Positions 32,425-41,974 of a DNA stretch of 50,411 nucleotides are shown piece by piece. This stretch comes from Planctomycetota bacterium (lineage in GTDB: Bacteria; Planctomycetota; Phycisphaerae; Phycisphaerales; UBA1924): the NCBI GenBank assembly GCA_024276195.1, contig JAJRXR010000009.1, forward strand, positions 1 to 50,411, given 5' to 3'. Each line of letters opens with the position of its first letter. Position 1 is the stretch's first letter. The translations under genes were made by a program, and so were the position numbers. The notes below the pieces were generated by a model that worked only from the letters and a program-made list of their open reading frames with translations, ran no database searches and was not told the DNA's origin.

Positions 32425-34299
32425 CTACCGCTGCGCTTCGATCCACCGATCAATCTTCTTCTCAAGCACCGGCAAAGGCAGGGCGCCGGAGTCGAGCAGG
32501 GCGTCGTGGAAGGCGCGGACGTCGAACCGCTCACCCAAGGCGCTCTCCGCGCGTTTGCGCAGTTCGAGGATTTTGAGCTGCCCGATCTTGTACGCGGTGG
32601 CCTGCCCGGGCCAGCCGATGTAGCGGTCTACCTCGTTGCGCACGTTGGTCTCGGTCAGGGCGGCGTTGGCGAGCATGTAGTCGATCGCCTTTTGGCGCGA
32701 CCAGCCCTTGGTGTGCAGGCCCGTGTCCACGACGAGGCGCATGGCGCGCCACATCTCGAAGTTGAGCCTGCCGAAGTCGTCGTACGGGTCGGCGTAGAGC
32801 CCGCGATCGACGCCGTCGTCAACGCGATCCTTGCCCATCTCCAGGCCCAGGCGCTCGGCGTACAGGCCCCAGCCCTCGCTGAACGCGGTGTACCGCCCCA
32901 GGCGGCGCAGCGGGTGGACGGTGTCGAGTTCGAGGGCGAGCGCGATCTGGTGGTGGTGCCCGGGGACGCCCTCGTGCAGCGTCAGGGCGATGATGTCGTA
33001 CGTAGGGCGCTGGTCGAGGGCGTGGGTGTTGGCCATGAAGTAGCCGGGCACGCCGCTCTTGATCGAGCCGGGGTAGTAGTACGCGGTGGGGGAGGCGCCG
33101 GCGGCGAAGTCCGGGATGGCGCGCACGCCGTAGGGCAGTCGCGGGAGCATGCCAAAGAGCCTGGGCATCTCGGCGTCGATGATCTTGGCAGCGTCGCGGT
33201 AGGCGCGGAGCAGCTCGTCGGGCGTGTCGAAGTAGAAGCGCGGCTCGATGCGCAGGAACCCGATGAACTCTGCGAACTTTTTGTCGTCGGAGGCCCAGCG
33301 GGCGCGGTTGCCGCTCCAGTCTGAGCGGGCGATGACGCCCATCATCTCCGCCTTGATGCGCGCGACCTCGCGCAGGCCCAGCTCGTGAACCTGGTTCGCG
33401 GTGAGGTCGAGTGTGGTGTGCTGCTTGAGGGCGAGGTCGTAGGCGAGCTCGCCGTCGATGGAATCGCTGATCGCGGTGGTGTCGCGGCAGGCGGGCAGGT
33501 ACTCGTTCTGGAGGAAGAGCGCCAGCTCGAGATACGCCGGGACGATGCGATCGCGGATGATCGCCTGGGCCTGGGCCGCGAGTTCATCGCCCGGTTCGAG
33601 CGAGCGCAGGGGCGAGTAGAACGGGCTCTGGGTCGGGTCGGCGCGGATGGAACTGGACGCCTGGGCCATCGCCTGGGCGATGGTCGGCTCGACGACCACC
33701 CTCGGCGGAACCCGCCCGGCCTCGATGCCGGCCCGCATCTGGTCGATCGCGTCGCCGATGGCCAGCGGGACGAGCTCGAGTCGGCGGACCCAGTCCTTGG
33801 TGTGCCCGGGCTTGGTCATGGGGACACGATCGCCGAGCTGGGGGAGCCAGACCTGCGGGCCGCCCATGGTGTTGACTGGCATCTGTTCGCGGTGCAGTGG
33901 GGCGAGCTGCTGGGCGAGGTCGAGCTGGTAGATGAGCAGATCGCGGTTGAGGTGGTCGGCGTCGCTGGCCCCGTCCATGTCCAGGGCGCGGGCTCGGGCG
34001 AGCCAGGCGCTCTGGCGCTGGCGCCAGGCCTTGAAGGCGGCGGGGGAGTTGTCGGTGAGGCGGTCGTTGTAGGTGTCGTCGCCCAGGGCGGGGCCGACGG
34101 ATTCGGGGAAGCGTTCGAGCGTGGCCGCGAGGATCTCGTCCATGAGGGCGAGCAGCTCTGGGTGTCTGTCGGCGGGCAGGTCGGGCGAGGCGTTGGCCGT
34201 TCGGGCGAGGGCGGGTATGGCCGGCAGGCCCGGGGGCAGGGGCAGGGCGAAGGCGAGGGTCAACGCGGCGGCGGGGATGATTCTGGAGGTTCGGCTCAT
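32425..34299 (-). CDS. DUF885-family metalloprotein (peptidase-like), exported
   Basis: A 624-residue protein. The ATG at 34299 begins a signal peptide (MSRTSRIIPAAALTLAFALPLPPG); the open frame extends upstream without one. The DUF885 core is evident: RQSAWLARARALDMDGASDADHLNRDLLIYQLD near the N-terminus, the metal motif HEGVPGHHHQIALALE, then FSEGWGLYAERLGLEMG, and a C-terminal GWPGQATAYKIGQLKILELRKRAE. The HExxxGH arrangement and EGWGLYAE glutamate resemble metallocarboxypeptidase-type sites. It is probably a zinc-dependent periplasmic peptidase, but the reaction is not proven for most of the family. Confidence 0.87.
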   Translation of the reverse strand: MSRTSRIIPAAALTLAFALPLPPGLPAIPALARTANASPDLPADRHPELLALMDEILAATLERFPESVGPALGDDTYNDRLTDNSPAAFKAWRQRQSAWLARARALDMDGASDADHLNRDLLIYQLDLAQQLAPLHREQMPVNTMGGPQVWLPQLGDRVPMTKPGHTKDWVRRLELVPLAIGDAIDQMRAGIEAGRVPPRVVVEPTIAQAMAQASSSIRADPTQSPFYSPLRSLEPGDELAAQAQAIIRDRIVPAYLELALFLQNEYLPACRDTTAISDSIDGELAYDLALKQHTTLDLTANQVHELGLREVARIKAEMMGVIARSDWSGNRARWASDDKKFAEFIGFLRIEPRFYFDTPDELLRAYRDAAKIIDAEMPRLFGMLPRLPYGVRAIPDFAAGASPTAYYYPGSIKSGVPGYFMANTHALDQRPTYDIIALTLHEGVPGHHHQIALALELDTVHPLRRLGRYTAFSEGWGLYAERLGLEMGKDRVDDGVDRGLYADPYDDFGRLNFEMWRAMRLVVDTGLHTKGWSRQKAIDYMLANAALTETNVRNEVDRYIGWPGQATAYKIGQLKILELRKRAESALGERFDVRAFHDALLDSGALPLPVLEKKIDRWIEAQR

Positions 34300-34363
34300 G
34301 CCCGAAGGGTACCGGCGCGGGGGGCGGCGGTTGAGCCCTGATCGGTGAGGCGAGGCTCTCTGC

Positions 34364-34391
34364 TTGCCCGGGCGGGGCGTCCGGGTAGGAT
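34364..34391 (+). promoter_or_regulatory. Possible promoter of tRNA-Gln
   Basis: TTGCCC (34364-34369) and TAGGAT (34386-34391) with a 16-base spacer lie just upstream of the tRNA gene. The match is moderate. Confidence 0.35.
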
Positions 34392-34400
34392 TGGGCTGTC

Positions 34401-34472
34401 TGGGGATTGGTGTAATCGGTAGCACGAGGGATTCTGATTCCCTTAGTCTGAGTTCGAGTCTCAGATCCCCAA
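34401..34472 (+). tRNA. tRNA-Gln (anticodon CUG)
   Basis: A complete cloverleaf of 72 bases. The acceptor arm TGGGGAT pairs with ATCCCCA, with discriminator A at the end. The anticodon stem AGGGA/TCCCT holds the loop TTCTGAT, with CTG as anticodon. The T arm is CTGAG-TTCGAGT-CTCAG. U1 opposite A72 is typical of tRNA-Gln. CCA is not encoded. A TTTTT run follows immediately. Confidence 0.95.
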
Positions 34473-34477
34473 TTTTT

Positions 34478-34499
34478 CGCCCCCGCCCGCGCGGGGGCG
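34478..34499 (+). terminator. GC hairpin after tRNA-Gln
   Basis: CGCCCCCGC (34478-34486) and GCGGGGGCG (34491-34499) form a nine-base stem with a four-base loop, directly after the T-run that follows the tRNA. The T-run precedes rather than follows the hairpin on this strand, so it is not a classic terminator. It may instead separate the tRNA from the AMP nucleosidase message. Confidence 0.4.
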
Positions 34500-34532
34500 G
34501 CTGTGATCCCGCCCGTGCGGGGCAGGGACGGC

Positions 34533-35306
34533 ATGGACGACAAGCTCACGATCGCCAAGAACTGGCTCCCCCGGTACACGGGGATGAGCGTTGACGCCTT
34601 CGGCGACTCGATCCTGCTGACCAACTTCGCCAACTACGTCGAGTCGTTCTGCGACCGGTTCAGCTGCGATCTGCACGGCGAGGGGCGCCCGATGCAGGCG
34701 GCGACGAACACCGACGGCGTGACGATTATCAACTTCGGGATCGGCTCGCCCAACGCGGCGACGGTGATGGACCTGCTCAGCGCACGCGACCCGCGGGGCG
34801 TGCTGTTTCTGGGCAAGTGCGGGGGGCTGAAGTCGTCGAGTGAGATCGGGCACTTCATCCTGCCGATCGCGGCGATCCGGGGCGAGGGCACGAGCGACGA
34901 CTATTTCCCGCCGGAGGTTCCGGCGCTGCCGAGCTTTAAGCTGCACAAGTTTGTTTCCGAGAAGATGATCGACCGGGGCATCGAGTACCGCACGGGCGTG
35001 GTCTATACGACCAACCGGCGCGTCTGGGAGCACGACAAGAAGTTCCTCGGTCGCCTGAGGCGTCTGACGTGCATCGGGATCGACATGGAGACGGCGACGC
35101 TGTTCATCGTCGGGCACCACAACCGGATCGCGCGCGGGGCGCTGCTGCTGGTGTCGGACGTGCCCACGACGCCCGAGGGCGTCAAGACGGACGAGTCGGA
35201 TCTCGCGGTGACGCGTCGGTGGACGCGCGAGCACCTGGAGATCGGGATCGAGGCGATGACCGAGATCGGCGCCAAGGGCGAGCAGATCAAGCACTTTCAG
35301 TACTGA
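34533..35306 (+). CDS. AMP nucleosidase
   Basis: Hydrolyses AMP to adenine and ribose 5-phosphate; a 257-residue protein of the purine-phosphorylase superfamily. The ATG at 34533 follows AGGGA; an upstream GTG at 34503 is possible. Family landmarks are KNWLPRYTG, ILLTNFANYVESF, TIINFGIGSPNAATVMDLLSA, VLFLGKCGGLKSS, PIAAIRGEGTSDDY, VYTTNRRVWEHD, and CIGIDMETATLF, where the Met-Glu pair and the later Asp form the nucleoside site. The short form without an N-terminal extension matches the Bacteroidetes-type enzyme and not the longer E. coli Amn. It is convergent with the AsmA-like gene (11-base gap). Confidence 0.9.
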   Translation: MDDKLTIAKNWLPRYTGMSVDAFGDSILLTNFANYVESFCDRFSCDLHGEGRPMQAATNTDGVTIINFGIGSPNAATVMDLLSARDPRGVLFLGKCGGLKSSSEIGHFILPIAAIRGEGTSDDYFPPEVPALPSFKLHKFVSEKMIDRGIEYRTGVVYTTNRRVWEHDKKFLGRLRRLTCIGIDMETATLFIVGHHNRIARGALLLVSDVPTTPEGVKTDESDLAVTRRWTREHLEIGIEAMTEIGAKGEQIKHFQY

Positions 35307-35317
35307 GCGTCCGGGCT

Positions 35318-38300
35318 TTAGCCGTCCTCGCCGATGGGGACTTCGGCGGGCTCGGTGGCCAGCGGGTACGCCTCGGGCGCCTCGCCCCCGTTCATGTTGA
35401 GAAAGCCGCGCTGCGATGGGCTGATGACGCTCCCGACGGCGTCGGGGGTGTCGAGCGTGTTGGCGACGCGCCGCGCTTCGAGCCTGGCGCGGGTGTGCTC
35501 GGCCCTGGCGCGGCGTTCGATCTCGCGCAGGCGGCGTTGCTGCTCGGTGTCCTGCGCACCGAGCAACGAGCGGACCACGCCGCGGGCGCCGCGGAACTGC
35601 ACGGTTCCGATGCTGATATCCGGGGGCGTGCCCGTGACGCGCGTGGTCACAAGCTCGTCGCGGATGCCCTCGATCAGGTCGGAGAGGAACGGGATCGGGC
35701 GGACGGCCTGCGATCGGAAGACGAGGTCAAGGTCCGACGCGGGCCAGCGCATGTGCCCGAAGCCGAAGATCTCGATGGAGGGCGAGAAGACGGAGATGTT
35801 CTCGAAGGTGATGGTGTCGCCCTCGACGAAGAAGTCGGTGTGGGCGAGGTCGAGCTTCTGGGCGACGGGCGCTTGGAGGTTGGAGAACTCGATGAGCTGG
35901 AGGATGAGGGGGAGCTCGACGACCTCGCCTCCCGAGACGATGACCGAGCCGCGCCCGACGCGCGAGGCGGTGTCGCCCATGTCGGCGTTGATCGAGACAC
36001 TCGCGTCGAGCACACCCCGGGCCAGGTCGTCGCCCTCGGACCACGGGGCGTTGTCGGTTTTTTTGCCGAAGCCCAGGTCCGCGAGCAGCGGGGCGGTGCG
36101 GACGCGCGAGAGCTGGGCCTCGCCCCAGTACGAGCGCCGGGGCTTGCCCGCGGAATCAGAGGAATCGGCGGGGTCGCGGGTGAGGATCTGGGCATTGCCC
36201 GCGAGGCGCCCGCCGTGGATCGAGCCGGTGATGGTGGGCACAAGCACGGAGCCCGGCTCGTCGCCAGCGCGGAAGCGGGCGTGGGCGTTGCTGACGCGCA
36301 CGCCCGCGGCTCGGAGGCGGTCGGCGCTGGCGTCGATGGTGTACTCGGGCTTGCGCCCGGTGAGGGTGCGGATGTCGAGGTCGAGGCGTCCGTCGATCTC
36401 GGTGAGTTCGACGCCGACCTGGGCGCTGGTGTTGTTGGCGTAGACCACGCCGGTGAAGTCCATCGCGAGGCGTTCATCGCCCGGCGCCCGCTCGACCGAG
36501 AGCTGCAGCTCGCGACCACGGACAGAGCCATCAACCGCAACTTCGAGGTCGTCTAGGACAGAACGCGCGCTCTCGGGCAGCAGCGCGACCAGATCATCGG
36601 GCAGGCCTTGGGCGTCGAGCGTCGCGTCGAGCTGGAGCGCGAAGGCGTCGTCGCCCGGGCGCTGCCAGAAGCCGCGGATGAGCGCGTCCCAGCCCGAGCC
36701 GCGGACGCGGAGGTTATTGATGCGTCCGTCGTCGCCGTCGATGCCGATGCGCCCGGACTCGATGCCCAGCTCGATGCGCCCGGAATCGGTGAGGAACGAG
36801 ATCGATTCGGGCGCGATCGCGCCCTCGACGCGCAGGGGCGGAAGGTGGAGCGAGCCGGGGGCGCTGGCGGTCTTGGTCTTGGTCTCGGCCTCGGTCTGGG
36901 GCTGGCGCTCGGTGTCGGGGAAGACGTCGATGATCGCGGAGTACGAGCCCCGTGGCTGGTGCTTGTCGTAGAGGGAGGCGAGGGTGTCGCCGAAGGTGTC
37001 GCCGAGGAGGCTGCGGGTGATCGCGGACTCGATGCGTGAATCAACGCGGAGGGTGAGGGCGCCCTCGAGGGGTCGGTCGGGGGCGTCGTCGCCTGTGAGC
37101 AGGGGGAGGCGTCCGTCGATGTAGAGTGTGCCGCCTTCGAAACCGTCGAGCTCGATGGAGGCGGCGAATGCGTCGGCGAGCAGGGCGGGTTCGTCGCCGG
37201 CGTCGATCCTGGCGCGCCCGGTCCCGTTGCGCAGTCGCAGGGGGCGCCCGAGAACGGTGAGGGTGAGCTCGTCGAGGTTTTCGAGTGTCAGCTCCGGGCG
37301 GATACGCCGCCCGAGCTCGCCCACGACGCGGGCGCTGACATCGACCGTGCCCCGGGGGTGGTGCGTGGCGTTGAGCCTGGCGAGCGCGCCCGCGGCGTCC
37401 TTCGAGAAGACCGCGACGAAGTTCTCGAGCGGCACGTCAGGGTCGAGGCGGTTCACCTTCGCCTCGGCGTAGATCGGCGCACCGTGGTCGCCCGCGTCGG
37501 CGTCCCCCCAGCGGGCGCCCGCTGGCGCGTCGATCTGGAGGAAGAGCTCGACGGGGATGCTGGGGCGGTCGCCGGGCGAGGCGCCATCGGGGACCGCGTT
37601 GGCTTCGATGCCGACGACGATGATGTCTTCGCGGACGTAGATCGCGCCGCGGAGGTCTTCGAGCGCGAGGGCGGCGATCGAATCGTCGAAGGGGATGGGG
37701 ACGGCCCGCACGCCGTAGACGGATGTTTCGACGTCGTAGCCCAGGCGCCCGTCTCCGCGGATTGTCAGGTCAACGCGGCTATCGACGCGCCCTTCGAGGC
37801 GGAGGCGGTTGAGCAGGTCGCGGAGCGAGCCGGCTTGGTCGCCGAGCGCGCCGAGCTGGTCTTCGCTCGCCCGGTATCCCGGGATGGCGTTGAGCAGGAG
37901 GTCGTCGATGGGGACGCCCTCGCTCTCGATGACGAGCATGGGTTGGGCGCCGGCGTCGTCGTCAAAGACGATCTCGCCCTCGATGGTGGCCCATCCGCCG
38001 CGCAGCGGGCGGTAGCGCCCGCCCGTGAGCAGGGCGCGTTCGTCGGTGATTTCGAGGCGGACATCCTCGGCGATGAGCGGGAGCGGGAACTGCTTGGGGA
38101 TCATGCCCGCGCGGGGCAGCTCGATGTTGATGCGTCTGGTCCACTCGCCTCCGTCGCCGGCGCTGCGGCCCAGCTGGACCGAGACATCGCACATCCCGCC
38201 GAACTCGAACTCGGGCGGGTCGTCCGAGAGCGCGATGGTCCCGGGTGGGCTGAGCAGGCCCGAGTCGAGCAGCTCGGCATGGCGTTGCTCGCTGAAAAGC

Positions 38301-39808
38301 GTATCGAGGAGCAGGCGTTGGTCCTCGTTGAGCGCTTCGCGCAGGGTTGAATCGACGGGGACGCCTGTCGCTGTGATATCGATCTTGACCCGGCGCTCGT
38401 CCGAGGGGTCCAGCGGGATCATGCCCGAGGCGCTCAGGCGTGCGCCCGAGGGCGCCTGTCCCAGGATCGAGACGAGCTCGAGTGTTTCGCGGTCGAACAC
38501 GACGCGCCCGGAGAGCTGCTCGAAGCGGTAGGGGAAGCCGGCGAAGGCGGCGACGCCGTTGCTGATGTCAACCTCGCCCCAGATTTCGAGCGGCATCGGG
38601 CCGGCGCCATCGGGCTCGTTGCGGGTGACGTTGATGACAGCGGACACATCGGCCGTCGGACGTGAGAACATGTCGAGCTTGTCGATCACCTCGTCGGGCG
38701 CGAGGATGAGCACGTCCATGTCCTCTTCGAGGCGAAACTCTGTTTCGAGCACGCAGACAAACGCGCTGTCGAGGCTCGAGCCGAGATAGTTGAGGCGGAC
38801 GCGGTATTCCAGGGTGTCGAGCACGCCCCGCAGCTCGCTGGTGATGGTGTCGTTCTCGAAGATGATCGAGCCCGAGGTGTTGGTCATGCGCACGAGCGGT
38901 CCGTCGGGCGTGAAGTTGCCGTTGTTGTCGAAGGGCAGGTTGAGCCCGACGCCCTCGAGCGAGAGCATGACGCGGAGCGAGCCGTCGTTGGTCATGCGGA
39001 AGGTCGTGGGGCGGACGCGCCCTTCGAGGTTGGCACGCCGGTAGATATCGCGGTATCTGGTGGGGATGACGTCGGCGGACCAGTCTTTGAGGTCCACACC
39101 TTCGAGGCGGAGGACGATGCCGTCCTCGTCGATGCGCCCGGAGAGCGCGATCGGCCTGCGCACGTTCCCGGTGGTGTGCGAGACCTGGCGGATCTGGAAC
39201 GAGTAGCCCGGGCGCCCCTCCTCGATGCGCGGCTCGAGCAGGCCCGCGAAGGGCACGGCGGTGAGTGTGGAGTATCCGCCCGCGTCGTGCTCACCCACCT
39301 CGATGGTTCCCCCGCGCGCGACCAGCGTGGGCAGGGCGAACGAGGCGTCGGACTCGTCGCCGCCGAGCCCGAGCAGGGAGACGTCGGCGATGTTCAGGCG
39401 CCCGGTCTCGACGGACTGGCTCACGCGCAGGTGAGGCCCGTCGAGCTCGATCCGGTTGATACGCCCGTCGCCCCCGATCGACCCGAGCCAGTCCACCCAG
39501 ATCCGGGCCTTCTCGACCCGGAAGAAGGTGGATTCGACGCCCGTGCCGCCCGGGACGCGGAACTGGGCTCGGCGCAGGATCACGCTGCCGTCGGCGGCGA
39601 TGACGACGCGCTCGGCATCCACCTCCGCGTTGATCATCGCCGAGATCTGGGGCAGCACGAGATGGCGGGCGGCGCCCGAGCGGGCGAAGATGATCAGCAC
39701 GATCGCGCCCAGCCCAAGCACGAGCGCGACAGCGCGCACCACAGTGGCTCGACGGAGGCGTCGGCGTTTCTGTCGGCTGGGATTGGGCGTGGGTTGGCCG
39801 GTCGCCAT
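35318..39808 (-). CDS. Giant AsmA/TamB-like envelope protein
   Basis: A 1496-residue protein. An N-terminal basic segment and one membrane helix (VVRAVALVLGLGAIVLIIF) anchor it in the inner membrane; the rest should lie in the periplasm. The sequence is a long series of beta-strands with few conserved motifs. The opening HLVLPQISAMINAEVDAERVVIAADGSVILRRAQF resembles AsmA-domain starts. The C-terminal part (FGHMRWPASDLDLVFRSQAVRPIPFLSDLIEGIRDELVTTRVTGT) resembles the AsmA-like C-terminal region. Such proteins (YhdP, TamB) bridge the two membranes and are linked to phospholipid transport. Specific membership is not fixed. The last about 100 residues are charged and probably disordered. It is divergent from radA. 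Confidence 0.75.
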   Translation of the reverse strand: MATGQPTPNPSRQKRRRLRRATVVRAVALVLGLGAIVLIIFARSGAARHLVLPQISAMINAEVDAERVVIAADGSVILRRAQFRVPGGTGVESTFFRVEKARIWVDWLGSIGGDGRINRIELDGPHLRVSQSVETGRLNIADVSLLGLGGDESDASFALPTLVARGGTIEVGEHDAGGYSTLTAVPFAGLLEPRIEEGRPGYSFQIRQVSHTTGNVRRPIALSGRIDEDGIVLRLEGVDLKDWSADVIPTRYRDIYRRANLEGRVRPTTFRMTNDGSLRVMLSLEGVGLNLPFDNNGNFTPDGPLVRMTNTSGSIIFENDTITSELRGVLDTLEYRVRLNYLGSSLDSAFVCVLETEFRLEEDMDVLILAPDEVIDKLDMFSRPTADVSAVINVTRNEPDGAGPMPLEIWGEVDISNGVAAFAGFPYRFEQLSGRVVFDRETLELVSILGQAPSGARLSASGMIPLDPSDERRVKIDITATGVPVDSTLREALNEDQRLLLDTLFSEQRHAELLDSGLLSPPGTIALSDDPPEFEFGGMCDVSVQLGRSAGDGGEWTRRINIELPRAGMIPKQFPLPLIAEDVRLEITDERALLTGGRYRPLRGGWATIEGEIVFDDDAGAQPMLVIESEGVPIDDLLLNAIPGYRASEDQLGALGDQAGSLRDLLNRLRLEGRVDSRVDLTIRGDGRLGYDVETSVYGVRAVPIPFDDSIAALALEDLRGAIYVREDIIVVGIEANAVPDGASPGDRPSIPVELFLQIDAPAGARWGDADAGDHGAPIYAEAKVNRLDPDVPLENFVAVFSKDAAGALARLNATHHPRGTVDVSARVVGELGRRIRPELTLENLDELTLTVLGRPLRLRNGTGRARIDAGDEPALLADAFAASIELDGFEGGTLYIDGRLPLLTGDDAPDRPLEGALTLRVDSRIESAITRSLLGDTFGDTLASLYDKHQPRGSYSAIIDVFPDTERQPQTEAETKTKTASAPGSLHLPPLRVEGAIAPESISFLTDSGRIELGIESGRIGIDGDDGRINNLRVRGSGWDALIRGFWQRPGDDAFALQLDATLDAQGLPDDLVALLPESARSVLDDLEVAVDGSVRGRELQLSVERAPGDERLAMDFTGVVYANNTSAQVGVELTEIDGRLDLDIRTLTGRKPEYTIDASADRLRAAGVRVSNAHARFRAGDEPGSVLVPTITGSIHGGRLAGNAQILTRDPADSSDSAGKPRRSYWGEAQLSRVRTAPLLADLGFGKKTDNAPWSEGDDLARGVLDASVSINADMGDTASRVGRGSVIVSGGEVVELPLILQLIEFSNLQAPVAQKLDLAHTDFFVEGDTITFENISVFSPSIEIFGFGHMRWPASDLDLVFRSQAVRPIPFLSDLIEGIRDELVTTRVTGTPPDISIGTVQFRGARGVVRSLLGAQDTEQQRRLREIERRARAEHTRARLEARRVANTLDTPDAVGSVISPSQRGFLNMNGGEAPEAYPLATEPAEVPIGEDG

Positions 39809-39860
39809 AATCTGTCAGACGTTGTTCGGCGGTCCGAGTCGGGTCATGATGATATCCGCA

Positions 39861-39882
39861 CGGGGCGGCGCGGGACGCCCCG
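39861..39882. other. Inverted repeat between divergent AsmA-like and radA genes
   Basis: CGGGGCG (39861-39867) and CGCCCCG (39876-39882) flank an eight-base centre containing GGGA. It lies in the 159-base region that must hold both divergent promoters. It may be an operator or a degenerate relative of the GGA-loop palindromes seen elsewhere; the latter is weakly supported. Confidence 0.35.
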
Positions 39883-39967
39883 CGCGTCAAGCCCAGTCAA
39901 GCATGGATGCGCTCGCAGGCGTTGTCAGTCAGCACACACTTACTCCAACGGATTACCCGGTGTTCAC

Positions 39968-41470
39968 ATGGCCAAGCTCAGAGCCCTTTTCGTATGCCGT
40001 TCGTGCGGCTCCTCGCAACAGCGCTGGTTCGGGAAATGCCCTGACTGCGGGGCCTGGGACGCCCTGGAAGAGCAGGCCCACGACGCGGGCGCCCGCGAAT
40101 CGGCTCGGCGTGATCCCCAGCGCGGGCTCGTCGAGGGGTGGTCGGGTGGGGCGCCCGGGAGCGACTCGGGCCTGGGCGGGTCCGGGTCTGGTTCGGGTTC
40201 GCCCGGGGCCGTTCCGATCGCGTCGATCGGGGGCGGGGCGTCGGCCGAGCGTCTCGCAACGGGCATCGGCGAGTTCGACCGTGTGCTCGGCGCTACGCAG
40301 GACAGCTCGGGTCGGTTGCGTCGGGGGATCGTGCCGGGCTCGGCGGTGCTCGTCGGGGGTGAGCCGGGGATCGGCAAGAGCACGCTGCTGTTGCAGGCCG
40401 CGGGCGCCTGGAGCGAGACAATCCGTCCCGACGGGGCCAGCGAGAGCTGGACCGGGCGCGTGCTGTATGTCTCGAGCGAGGAGTCGGGCGAGCAGGTGCG
40501 CTCGCGCGCGCGCCGGTTGGGTGTCGCGCAGAGCGAACGATTGTTTGTGCTCGCGGATACGAACCTGGCGCGGATTCTTGAGCAGACGCGCAAGGTCATG
40601 CCGGACGTGCTCATCATCGACTCGGTGCAGATGATTTACAAGGCGGACCTGGACGCGTCGCCCGGGAGCATCTCGCAGCTTCGGCGCTGCTGCGCCGAGC
40701 TTGTATATCTAGCAAAGGCGAGCGGGATCGCGGTGGTGCTGGTGGGGCATGTGACCAAGGACGGGCAGCTCGCGGGGCCGAGGCTGCTCGAGCATCTGGT
40801 GGACGCGGTGCTGTACTTCGAGGGCGACCGGTTCCACTCCGGGCGGATCGTGCGCGCGATCAAGAACCGCTTCGGCACGACGCAGGAGCTGGGCATCTTC
40901 GAGATGACGGGCGAGGGGCTGGTCGAGGCGCCCGAGGGCGCGAGCGTCGCGGCCCTGCGCGAGAGCGAGCCCAGGCCCGGCGCCGTGGTCTGCCCGGTGA
41001 TGCACGGGTCGCGGTGTGTGCTGGTGGAGCTTCAGGCCCTGACCGCGACGGGTTTTGTGGGCAACGCCAAGCGCAAGAGCAGCGGGCTGGACACGAGCCG
41101 CCTGTCGATGCTCATCGCGGTCCTGGAACAGCACGCGGGGCTGCGCCTGGCGGACCGGGACGTGTTTACCAGCTCGGTCGGGGGGATCCGCGTGGTCGAG
41201 CCGGCGTCGGACCTGGCGCTGCTGCTGGCGATCGCGGGGGCGCACTACAACCGGGCGCTCGCGCCCACGACATGCGCCGTGGGCGAGGTCGGGCTCGGGG
41301 GCGAGGTGCGCCCGGTGGCACAGCTCGAGAACCGCCTGCGCGAGGCGGCACGCCTGGGGTACACCCACGCGATCACGCCCGCGATGAGCAAGGGCCCTGC
41401 GGTGAAGGTGGACGGGATCGAGCTGATCCCGGTGAAGAACGTGGGATTGGCGATCGAGCAGATGCACTGA
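39968..41470 (+). CDS. radA: DNA repair protein RadA
   Basis: A 500-residue RecA-related ATPase that helps extend strand-exchange intermediates in recombination. The start at 39968 is set by the N-terminal four-Cys zinc finger FVCRSCGSSQQRWFGKCPDCGAW. A Gly/Ser-rich linker of about 35 residues (residues 56-85) follows. The RecA-like core has Walker A GGEPGIGKST (Lys137), YVSSEESGEQVRSRA, DVLIIDSVQ, and the RadA-specific KNRFGTTQELGIFEM. The C-terminal Lon-protease-like domain is complete (VFTSSVGGIRV ... AVGEVGLGGEVRPVAQLENRLREA). No ribosome site is obvious. Transcribed alone, divergently from the AsmA-like gene. Confidence 0.95.
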   Translation: MAKLRALFVCRSCGSSQQRWFGKCPDCGAWDALEEQAHDAGARESARRDPQRGLVEGWSGGAPGSDSGLGGSGSGSGSPGAVPIASIGGGASAERLATGIGEFDRVLGATQDSSGRLRRGIVPGSAVLVGGEPGIGKSTLLLQAAGAWSETIRPDGASESWTGRVLYVSSEESGEQVRSRARRLGVAQSERLFVLADTNLARILEQTRKVMPDVLIIDSVQMIYKADLDASPGSISQLRRCCAELVYLAKASGIAVVLVGHVTKDGQLAGPRLLEHLVDAVLYFEGDRFHSGRIVRAIKNRFGTTQELGIFEMTGEGLVEAPEGASVAALRESEPRPGAVVCPVMHGSRCVLVELQALTATGFVGNAKRKSSGLDTSRLSMLIAVLEQHAGLRLADRDVFTSSVGGIRVVEPASDLALLLAIAGAHYNRALAPTTCAVGEVGLGGEVRPVAQLENRLREAARLGYTHAITPAMSKGPAVKVDGIELIPVKNVGLAIEQMH

Positions 41471-41498
41471 TTGGGATGTACCGGCGTGACTGCTGTCT

Positions 41499-41963
41499 TC
41501 AGAAGTAAAAAAACCTGAGCAGCCCCATCAGAACGAATAGGTGAGTGATGGCGCAGACGCCATTCACAAGGATGAATAGGTTCAGGCTCACCCCAGGTGC
41601 TGAGAGCATCACGTCCGGCGGGGGCGGCGCTCGGCGATCATGAAGCCTGAGCAGGATCCACAGTGAGCAGAACGGCGCCGCGACAATAACCGCAGATATC
41701 GGAAAGATGACAACAAGGGCGCCGATGGTGGTCATGAATGGGGACAGCAGGATGGCGTTGAATACGGTTGCGACGAACCAGGGGAAGGCGAGCCAGAGAG
41801 TGAGCCGGCCAGGGCTCGGGAATGGCAAGCCTTCGCGAAGTGTTTGATTGGAGACGGTCTCGCCGCATTCCGGGCAAGTCGTCGTTGCATCGCTGCGATC
41901 AGAGATTTGTGTGAGCGGGTAGCTGCAGGACGGACAAGATCCTCGTTTGTACCGCTGAGCCAT
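41499..41963 (-). CDS. Membrane protein with N-terminal zinc ribbon
   Basis: A 154-residue protein of unknown function. The ATG at 41963 is four bases after GAGGG. The N-terminus has a zinc ribbon SCPSCSYPLTQI...TTTCPECGETV. It is followed by three membrane helices (LTLWLAFPWFVATVFNAILL, MTTIGALVVIFPISAVIVAAPFCSLWILL, LNLFILVNGVCAITHLFVLMGLL). A hand-counted 60-base stretch (41521-41580) is about 52% GC, lower than the radA and thioesterase genes around it, so it may be a relatively recent arrival. The zinc ribbon resembles that at the C-terminus of the protein at 8466-9176. Confidence 0.68.
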   Translation of the reverse strand: MAQRYKRGSCPSCSYPLTQISDRSDATTTCPECGETVSNQTLREGLPFPSPGRLTLWLAFPWFVATVFNAILLSPFMTTIGALVVIFPISAVIVAAPFCSLWILLRLHDRRAPPPPDVMLSAPGVSLNLFILVNGVCAITHLFVLMGLLRFFYF

Positions 41964-41974
41964 CACACCCTCAT

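Noticed and set aside
34478-34499. Classic rho-independent terminator of tRNA-Gln
   Set aside because: The T-run comes before the hairpin on this strand, so it is listed only as a hairpin with low confidence.
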